Shown here: piece by piece, positions 23,646-27,891 of the stretch | Layout: every line of letters starts with the position of its first letter | Numbering within the stretch: the stretch's first letter is position 1 | The notes under the pieces: model-generated | The model's input: only the letters and a program-made list of their open reading frames with translations | What the model was told of the DNA's origin: nothing | Database searches by the model: none | Source of the DNA: a virus | DNA: 27,891 nt | Direction: 5' to 3' (one strand) | IMG/VR virus record: IMGVR_UViG_3300037882_000396 | Location: 1 to 27,891 of that record | Translations under genes and position numbers: made by a program

Positions 23646-24444
23646 TTCCAATCTCCAAAGGTTTAGCCATTGCCAAAATCATGTCTGCTGCGTCAATGTG
23701 TGGCTTTCTTGCTGCAATGCTTGGAGCTACGGATGCGACCCTTTCAGCGGCTATTTGCGCGTCACGCTCACGGAATGACAAGCCGCCCGGAGGCTCTCGC
23801 TTGTACTGCTGCGCGTTCCTCATCCACGTTCGCCAACAAGCCAGCCAATCGGTCTTTGAAGCTTTGTACTCATGGTCGCGGAACTTCTCCGTTTCGGCGT
23901 TCAAGTCTACGGTTAGCCCGTTTTCAGATGCCCAATCAACCATATCGCGGGTAACAACAAAATCAGCAGGACATCGCTTGGATGCTTTTTGCTTGGGCGC
24001 TTGCGCCTTAGAAATACCGCTAGGTATTTCTGTTTTGGTTATTGGTTTATGGTTATTGGTTAATGGTTTATGGTTAGGTGGCGTTTCGTCAACGTCTTGT
24101 GTACGGTTCGTGCTAGTTTGTTTACGCTTCGTTTCACGATCTATGGCAATTTGCTTGTTTTTGTCTGCCTTAGCGTGATATTCAAGCAACTCAGCAAGAA
24201 TCCGCTCTTGGATATAGCAGCCTTCGCTATCCAACTTAAAGAATCGACCTAGGACAAATTTGACCGCCTCTACCTCTGCTTCCGTCGCTGCCCAAGTCCA
24301 TTCAATAGCTTGCTCAAGCGTGGGGAACGTCTCACGGTCATAGCACGAATCGATCAAAAGCGTGTACGCTCCGTGCTGTAGCATAGTCAATCGACCTGCT
24401 TTCTTGGCATAGTCGCCAAGGTTTCGCTTGTAATAATGCATCAA
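23638..24444 (-). CDS. DUF1376-type replication initiation-like protein
   Basis: This is a 268-residue protein. The N-terminal domain (HYYKRNLGDYAKKAGRLTML, then HGAYTLLIDSCYDRETFPTL, about residues 2-90) is DUF1376, a winged-helix-like domain of phage replication proteins. A flexible basic linker has NHKPLTNNHKPITK. The C-terminal domain (about 160-220) has WLACWRTWMRNAQQYKRE, a signature seen in replication initiators or primosomal partners. The linker is encoded by tandem repeats (24037-24078). Genes and iterons in this layout are comparable to lambda O with its internal origin. The start overlaps the HNH stop by 4 nt. Confidence 0.8.
   Translation of the reverse strand: MMHYYKRNLGDYAKKAGRLTMLQHGAYTLLIDSCYDRETFPTLEQAIEWTWAATEAEVEAVKFVLGRFFKLDSEGCYIQERILAELLEYHAKADKNKQIAIDRETKRKQTSTNRTQDVDETPPNHKPLTNNHKPITKTEIPSGISKAQAPKQKASKRCPADFVVTRDMVDWASENGLTVDLNAETEKFRDHEYKASKTDWLACWRTWMRNAQQYKREPPGGLSFRERDAQIAAERVASVAPSIAARKPHIDAADMILAMAKPLEIGNE
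24037..24078 (-). repeat. Three 14-bp iteron-like repeats in the replication gene, candidate origin
   Basis: Three consecutive 14-bp units (plus strand GGTTATTGGTTTAT, GGTTATTGGTTAAT, GGTTTATGGTTAGG) encode the NHKP linker of the replication protein. AT-rich repeats within the initiator gene recall the lambda ori inside O. An origin role is inferred. Confidence 0.6.
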
Positions 24445-24944
24445 GCAACCCTCCCAAACGCACCATGTAATTTATTGCTTGCCTCAATATATTTTTTGTG
24501 AGCTTCTTTAGGGTCTAAGAAATGACCCAGAAAATAATTTTTTTGATTGAACATGATTTGCGCTCTCCACTTGGCTTTATCCTTGCACCATATAACTCCT
24601 TTGTACCCACTCGTGTTGGTTTTATACAAACGACTGTTTTGTGCATTCTCTGCCTTTGTTGCAAATCTCAAATTTGATCGACGGTTATTTAATCCACATC
24701 CGTCTATGTGGTCAACTGCAATTGACTTCTCGCCTCCCATAATCACGGTATGCAAACCAATCGCTTTTCTTTTTCCTTTGCGCCGCTCCTTCATCTCTGC
24801 ATAAACGGTATGTGTTTTGACGTGCGCATGCCAATTAAACCTATCCACCAAATGCACGTCATCCGAATCAATGATCGCTACATATCCCTTTGTTAGTGGT
24901 ACATATGCAACATCGCCTTTTATGGTGATTTCTCTAGCCTTCAT
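24441..24944 (-). CDS. HNH-AP2 homing endonuclease
   Basis: This is a 167-residue protein. The N-terminus (VPLTKGYVAIIDSDDVHLVD) and the core LHTVIMGGEKSIAVDHIDGC, then GLNNRRSNLRFATKAENAQN hold the HNH motif (His of DHID, Asn-Asn, His earlier). The C-terminal TSGYKGVIWCKDKAKWRAQI, then FLGHFLDPKEAHKKYIEA is an AP2 DNA-binding domain. It is a free-standing selfish element inserted ahead of the replication genes. Its own start has only a poor ribosome binding site (GGA) and lies just after a folded element with a T-run, so expression is likely limited. Confidence 0.9.
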   Translation of the reverse strand: MKAREITIKGDVAYVPLTKGYVAIIDSDDVHLVDRFNWHAHVKTHTVYAEMKERRKGKRKAIGLHTVIMGGEKSIAVDHIDGCGLNNRRSNLRFATKAENAQNSRLYKTNTSGYKGVIWCKDKAKWRAQIMFNQKNYFLGHFLDPKEAHKKYIEASNKLHGAFGRVA

Positions 24945-24957
24945 GTCAAAAATTCCA

Positions 24958-25041
24958 ATAAAAAAGGCTTCACCTGCGTTCTCCTCGTTTTAAGAGGTTG
25001 ACCGAACGGGGTAGTACCCGCCAGAACGCATGTGAAGCCTT
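24958..25041 (-). ncRNA. Candidate structured RNA / terminator-like element before the HNH-AP2 gene
   Basis: A 19-bp arm pair with one mismatch (24964-24982 with 25023-25041) encloses two small hairpins (24983-24997, CCTC/GAGG; 25007-25020, CGGG/CCCG), forming a three-way junction. On the minus strand the stem is followed by TTTTTT, so it could terminate early transcription before the endonuclease and replication genes. The internal loop strand carries CTCTTAAAA, the core of a lambda-type boxA. A small RNA, an antitermination site or an attenuator are all possible; I cannot tell which. Confidence 0.6.
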
Positions 25042-25080
25042 ACTACAAAATCGCGGTCAAGCGATAAACGATATTTTACA

Positions 25081-25275
25081 TCATTCTGGATTGATGTCAA
25101 CGAAGCGGTTGCAATTTCTTAAAGGAATAAGCCAAGGAGCCATGCGATTGCTCGGGTCTTCCATGTGGGCGATGTAGCGCTGACAGGTTTCCCTGCGTTT
25201 ACAGTACTCAGGCTCGACATCGCTCCAGATTTCACCGTCGCAGCGCTGTGAGTCTCGGGGTAGATTGTGTGTCAT
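25081..25275 (-). CDS. Small Cys-containing early protein
   Basis: The 64-residue product starts at MTHNLPRDSQRCDGEIW, whose ATG overlaps the upstream stop (ATGA). It has three Cys in CDGEIW...YCKRRETCQRYI plus one near the C-terminus (LRNCNRF). It could bind a metal ion. No family is recognised. It lies immediately upstream of the structured element at 24958-25041. Confidence 0.6.
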   Translation of the reverse strand: MTHNLPRDSQRCDGEIWSDVEPEYCKRRETCQRYIAHMEDPSNRMAPWLIPLRNCNRFVDINPE

Positions 25276-25658
25276 AGCTCGCCTTTCTTGTCGTATGGTG
25301 CTAATGCATTCCAAGCATCCAAAAGCCTGATTTCAATTTCCTGCAATCTGGCTTTTAGTTCATCAATCGGTACACTGTAAGCGTTTAGATTGAACCAAAG
25401 CCCCGTAACTTCCCCGATAACTTCAATCTGTGCGCTTTCCCATCGCTGATTACTGTCTCTGTAAGAAAACGGGCGAATCACAAGCTGCATTGCTTTGCCT
25501 TCATTGCATTCGCACGCCCGCGCAGTATATTGGGTTTTCCGGCAAGCGTACCAGTTAACATCTCGTTCTCGCTCAAGATCGCTATAAAAGCATTTGAAGC
25601 CTTGCGAAATTAACCATTCGCGCAAGTCATCGCAGCCTCGGAAAGTTTTATTATCCAT
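25272..25658 (-). CDS. Hypothetical early protein
   Basis: The 128-residue product begins MDNKTFRGCDDLREWLISQG. The ATG at 25658 is chosen because AGGAG precedes it by 8 nt; an in-frame GTG nine bases upstream overlaps that binding site. It has a mixed alpha/beta look (FKCFYSDLERERDVNWYACR, then MQLVIRPFSYRDS) and a charged C-terminal helix. No recognisable function. Confidence 0.68.
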   Translation of the reverse strand: MDNKTFRGCDDLREWLISQGFKCFYSDLERERDVNWYACRKTQYTARACECNEGKAMQLVIRPFSYRDSNQRWESAQIEVIGEVTGLWFNLNAYSVPIDELKARLQEIEIRLLDAWNALAPYDKKGEL

Positions 25659-25673
25659 GTATTTCACTCCTAA

Positions 25674-26039
25674 TTAAATAGCACTCTGCGCAGGTTCTGC
25701 GTGGGTCTTTGCCTTTTCTCGCTTCATCCAAAGATTGGCGCAGGCAATCCAAGACAACGTGGCAATGATGGCTGTGAACCAGTAGGAGTGCCATGCCCAC
25801 GCAATAACCGGCGCAATGGAAAAAAACCGCTCCACCCAATAGGGCGCTGGATTGGTCGGGGTTGCTTCGATGCTGCTTTTAACGATTACTTCTATGAAAA
25901 GACCGAGGTGACAAATGCCTGCAAACCAACTAAAAAACAAAGCAACATTGAGCGCTCCAGCGTGTCCGTAAATCAGACCGGCATACATGACGGCTAGCAT
26001 GGCGATGTTGGTGATGTAGTAACTTGCGATTTTTCTCAT
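25674..26039 (-). CDS. Multi-pass membrane protein
   Basis: The 121-residue product starts MRKIASYYITNIAMLAVMYA, with AAGGAG 9 nt upstream. Four hydrophobic segments are visible (about 8-25, 30-52, 68-88 and 88-108), such as ALNVALFFSWFAGICHLGLF and YWFTAIIATLSWIACANLWM. The C-terminus is basic and short. It probably sits in the host inner membrane, for example as an exclusion or membrane-modulating protein. No family identified. Confidence 0.68.
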   Translation of the reverse strand: MRKIASYYITNIAMLAVMYAGLIYGHAGALNVALFFSWFAGICHLGLFIEVIVKSSIEATPTNPAPYWVERFFSIAPVIAWAWHSYWFTAIIATLSWIACANLWMKREKAKTHAEPAQSAI

Positions 26040-26078
26040 GATGTTTTGCTCCTTAATTCTTAGCACTCTGCGCAGCAT

Positions 26079-26372
26079 CTATGCCGGGTAGAGGCTGTTT
26101 TGCTGCAAACGAATGGCGTACACATGCATGCTGATGCTGCCAAATAGAGGATGGTTTATCAACTTCTTTTCAAGGCCATTCCACGGGAAAACAAGGCGGC
26201 GTTCCGCATCGTCGCGTTTTGGGTAGCCAAGCGTTAGCTCTATGCGGTCATAGCTGCGGCCTTCAAGGCGTTTTGTCCAATACGGGGTAATCAGGCGGTA
26301 TTCCTCGGTCTTTGTCCCGGCTTTGATTTCGTTGAAATACTGGGTTTTTAAGGATAAATGCAGCGTTTTCAT
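26079..26372 (-). CDS. ASCH-domain protein
   Basis: The 97-residue product starts at the ATG at 26372, which overlaps the upstream stop (ATGA). MKTLHLSLKTQYFNEIKAGT followed by KTEEYRLITPYWTKRLEG and PKRDDAERRLVFPWNG matches the small ASCH domain, a PUA-like fold linked to RNA or nucleotide handling. Phage copies usually lack a defined function. The 33-base upstream extension is unlikely to be used. Confidence 0.82.
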   Translation of the reverse strand: MKTLHLSLKTQYFNEIKAGTKTEEYRLITPYWTKRLEGRSYDRIELTLGYPKRDDAERRLVFPWNGLEKKLINHPLFGSISMHVYAIRLQQNSLYPA

Positions 26373-26584
26373 GATTGCTCCAACGAATAAGCCGCTACCT
26401 TGCACTTCTCATCCCAGCGATTGCGCACTGTGATGTTCTTTGATTCGATCTTGTGGCCTTCGCATTTCAAGTCCCAAATTCGAGCGGATAAGCGCAATAT
26501 ACCAAGGTCGCGGATAGCTTCAAACTGTGTCAGCGGTTGACCTGATTGCAGGTAGTCTAGCACTCGTGCGTTTTGCGTTTTCAT
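26369..26584 (-). CDS. Helix-turn-helix protein (HTH_39-like)
   Basis: This is a 71-residue protein. VLDYLQSGQPLTQFEAIRDL, then GILRLSARIWDLKCEGHKIE is a characteristic short phage HTH (first part resembles the recognition unit of HTH_39 proteins), with a wing-like KNITVRNRWDEKCKVAAYSL. It may act as a regulator or DNA-structure binding protein in early expression. It overlaps both neighbours by 4 nt. Confidence 0.8.
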   Translation of the reverse strand: MKTQNARVLDYLQSGQPLTQFEAIRDLGILRLSARIWDLKCEGHKIESKNITVRNRWDEKCKVAAYSLEQS

Positions 26585-26799
26585 GACACTTTCCTTTGCT
26601 TGCGTTTTATACCAAGCCTAGCCCCTCGATTTTCGAGAGACTTTCTTGTGTGTAGCGGGAATGCTTTAAGCAGTTCCGGGAATGGCACTGATGGAAACAT
26701 AGCCGCGAACTTTGCTTTGTCCGCTTCGTTCCAATGCTTGAATTTAGGTGGTGGCGAGTCATGCCAAGGCATGACGAATAACCATTTAGTTTCGATCAT
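26581..26799 (-). CDS. Small HTH-like early protein
   Basis: This is a 72-residue protein (MIETKWLFVMPWHDSPPPKF; then a helical MFPSVPFPELLKAFPLHTRK and SLENRGARLGIKRKQRK). The C-terminal half resembles a small HTH in which the second helix contacts DNA and ends in a basic tail. No named family. Overlaps by 4 nt on both sides are consistent with one polycistronic unit. Confidence 0.66.
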   Translation of the reverse strand: MIETKWLFVMPWHDSPPPKFKHWNEADKAKFAAMFPSVPFPELLKAFPLHTRKSLENRGARLGIKRKQRKVS

Positions 26800-27032
26800 C
26801 GCCCACCTCTGCGGATTTTGTCAGTTTTGTCCGATTGCTTGATCGTCTCAGTATTGATGCTGTCACGGCTTGGGATGTCCATCATCTTGACGCTGCCTGC
26901 GAGACTGCCATTAAGCCTGATCTTGCTTGCTTCAACAGCAGCACCGCGGGAGCCGTTCGGGGAATAGCGTACACCAATATCGTGGCGATGCCATGAGATT
27001 TCGGGGATGTAGTCTTTGCTAAATGCGTTCAA
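26796..27032 (-). CDS. Hypothetical early protein
   Basis: This is a 78-residue basic protein (MNAFSKDYIPEISWHRHDIG ... SDKTDKIRRGGR) with a GVRYSPNGSRGAAVEASKIR segment. No domain recognised. It overlaps neighbouring genes by 4 nt at each end, which supports it being a real member of the operon. Confidence 0.62.
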   Translation of the reverse strand: MNAFSKDYIPEISWHRHDIGVRYSPNGSRGAAVEASKIRLNGSLAGSVKMMDIPSRDSINTETIKQSDKTDKIRRGGR

Positions 27033-27256
27033 GTCTTTTCTCCTTTGAGTTGTTCAATGGCTTGTTTTACGCTTGCATCAATCATTGCTTCTAAAACGTC
27101 ATGCAAATGGTCGTTAGCGCTTTCAAATTCTTCTATAGCGCGAGAAACACAACTATTAGAATAATAAAATCCGCGATCAATTGCCATGCTTATTGTTTCG
27201 GTTAGCACATGTTGTTTTTGAATTACTTCAAGCATGGCCGCTGTAAACTTTTTCAT
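27029..27256 (-). CDS. Hypothetical early protein, helical
   Basis: This is a 75-residue protein predicted as mostly helix (MKKFTAAMLEVIQKQHVLTE; HLHDVLEAMIDASVKQAIEQ). No named family. It overlaps the HTPGPW-type gene by 4 nt (ATGA) upstream and the next gene by 4 nt downstream. Confidence 0.62.
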   Translation of the reverse strand: MKKFTAAMLEVIQKQHVLTETISMAIDRGFYYSNSCVSRAIEEFESANDHLHDVLEAMIDASVKQAIEQLKGEKT

Positions 27257-27570
27257 TGCTTGCCCTCTGCTTTTTCGATTGCTGCGCGGGCTTGTGCAAT
27301 TATTTCAGCAGCGCCCGGCCCATAATACGCGCCTTCAACGGCATATTCAGCCAGAATAGTTGCTTTTTTCAAAGCCTCCAAAAGCTCAGGGGCTGCGGCG
27401 ATTAGATTTGCGTTAGCTTGCCCTTCAATGCTTCCGGGGAAACTAATTGAAGCCCATCTTGTAACACGATTTCTACCTTTGTTTTCACCAATAAATAGTT
27501 GACATATTTGATATGGGTAGCCTTTTTTACTGTATAAAACAACCCACGGCCCCGGTGTATGCTCACTCAT
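27253..27570 (-). CDS. HTPGPW-type small phage protein
   Basis: The 105-residue product starts MSEHTPGPWVVLYSKKGYPY. The ATG at 27570 has AAGGAG 7 nt upstream, so the longer in-frame start is rejected. The HTPGPW opening followed by ANANLIAAAPELLEALKKAT is a signature of a widespread, functionally undefined family of small phage proteins. It overlaps the upstream gene by 8 nt. Confidence 0.85.
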   Translation of the reverse strand: MSEHTPGPWVVLYSKKGYPYQICQLFIGENKGRNRVTRWASISFPGSIEGQANANLIAAAPELLEALKKATILAEYAVEGAYYGPGAAEIIAQARAAIEKAEGKQ

Positions 27571-27745
27571 CTTCATTCTCCTTAAGTAAAAAAGCCCCGC
27601 CAGCAAGCTCTAAAGCTCGCATGAGAAGCGCGATTGTTGCGGCTTGCCTGTCACCGGGTTGCGCGTAGTACGCTGCATGCGTCTGCGCAAACAGTAGCGC
27701 CATGCGTGCTGCCGTTTCCTCATATTGTGTAAATTGGTTGCTCAT
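27563..27745 (-). CDS. Hypothetical small early protein
   Basis: This is a 60-residue protein (MSNQFTQYEETAARMALLFA ... LLKENEDE) predicted helical. It is the first minus-strand gene after the divergent region. I see no good ribosome binding site in front of it, so it may be leaderless or regulated. An internal Met could be used instead. Confidence 0.55.
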   Translation of the reverse strand: MSNQFTQYEETAARMALLFAQTHAAYYAQPGDRQAATIALLMRALELAGGAFLLKENEDE

Positions 27746-27780
27746 AACAGAATTTCAACACAAAAATTCAGCATTGCAAC

Positions 27781-27819
27781 TAGGGAAAACCCCTAGGGAA
27801 AACCCTTAGAGAAAAGTGA
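27781..27819. repeat. 13-bp direct repeats in divergent control region
   Basis: Two near-identical 13-bp units (TAGGGAAAACCCC, TAGGGAAAACCCT) and a degenerate third (TAGAGAAAAGTGA) are tandem within the 130-bp gap between the leftward early genes and the rightward gene starting at 27876. They look like a binding site array for a regulator. I could not find convincing promoter boxes for either strand beside them. Confidence 0.72.
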
Positions 27820-27875
27820 TTCAAGATAGTGTGTAATTCTTTTATGCCGCAATTTCGCGGTGATAGGAGAATAAC

Positions 27876-27891
27876 ATGCACTATGAATTTG
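27876..27891 (+). CDS. Start of a plus-strand gene (partial)
   Basis: An ATG on the plus strand (27876) follows AGGAG with a 6-nt spacing. The few residues visible read MHYEF. A CCGC/GCGG hairpin lies just before the binding site. Only the start is present, so the product cannot be named. Confidence 0.5.

Noticed and set aside
24958-25041. Reading the folded element as a group I or II intron core or as a tRNA-like gene
   Set aside because: It is too short, has no conserved intron core motifs, and the neighbouring genes are not interrupted by it.
25044-25066. A small hairpin (ATCGC/GCGAT) followed by TTTT after the early Cys-protein gene, as a terminator
   Set aside because: The stem has only 5 bp with few GC pairs and overlaps segments that may pair with the structured element; I do not list it separately.
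1-27891. tRNA genes, CRISPR array, insertion sequence, reverse transcriptase or diversity-generating repeats
   Set aside because: None could be supported: no cloverleaf, spaced repeats, transposase or RT motifs were seen. Integrase or attachment sites are also not visible.

Overview
The window is a contiguous piece of a tailed-phage genome (or prophage) with a podovirus-like morphogenesis module. Almost everything is read from the minus strand in tightly packed, often overlapping genes. The only plus-strand gene I can support begins at 27876 and runs off the right edge. Base composition is moderate. Start sites mostly have standard Shine-Dalgarno sequences, and several promoters are sigma70-like, which fits a Gram-negative (proteobacterial) host. 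The gene set resembles lambdoid/podoviral phages of beta- and gammaproteobacteria, but I cannot name the host from sequence alone. No gene-free stretch exceeds 300 bases. The longest are the leader at 21073-21252, the divergent control region at 27746-27875 and the structured interval at 24945-25080.

From right to left in the direction of transcription, the divergent region at 27746-27875 carries 13-bp direct repeats. It is followed by an early cluster of small genes (27745 to 25081): HTPGPW-type, HTH, ASCH, membrane and Cys-rich proteins. A strongly folded element ending in a U-run (24958-25041) sits just upstream of an HNH-AP2 homing endonuclease. The replication/recombination block follows: a DUF1376-type replication protein with iteron-like repeats inside its gene, a possible P-like helicase-loader partner, a 46-aa gene, a G10 tract between two genes that may really be one, NinB, a DUF1364 nuclease and a RuvC-like resolvase.

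A good minus-strand promoter (21224-21252) lies directly behind that block. Its leader carries a GC-rich hairpin, an arrangement reminiscent of a lambdoid late promoter and early terminator. A second promoter (20837-20866) precedes the terminase genes. The late block then runs TerS, TerL, portal, several small structural proteins, a glycine-rich fibre-like protein, a TSQAQ-repeat protein, scaffold and major capsid protein. Next come an HNH endonuclease with its own promoter, two small virion-like proteins and a strong UUCG-loop terminator (10190-10216). Beyond it are the adaptor, nozzle, a GNAT acetyltransferase, three internal virion/ejection-like proteins, the tail fibre, an alpha/beta hydrolase and a holin-like gene cut by the left edge.

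The points most worth a second look are the folded RNA element upstream of the HNH-AP2 gene, and the capsid-adjacent HNH gene whose ribosome binding site is hidden only in read-through transcripts. Two apparent frame disruptions (at about 10310 and at the G10 tract) and the phage-encoded alpha/beta hydrolase beside the tail fibre also deserve checking.
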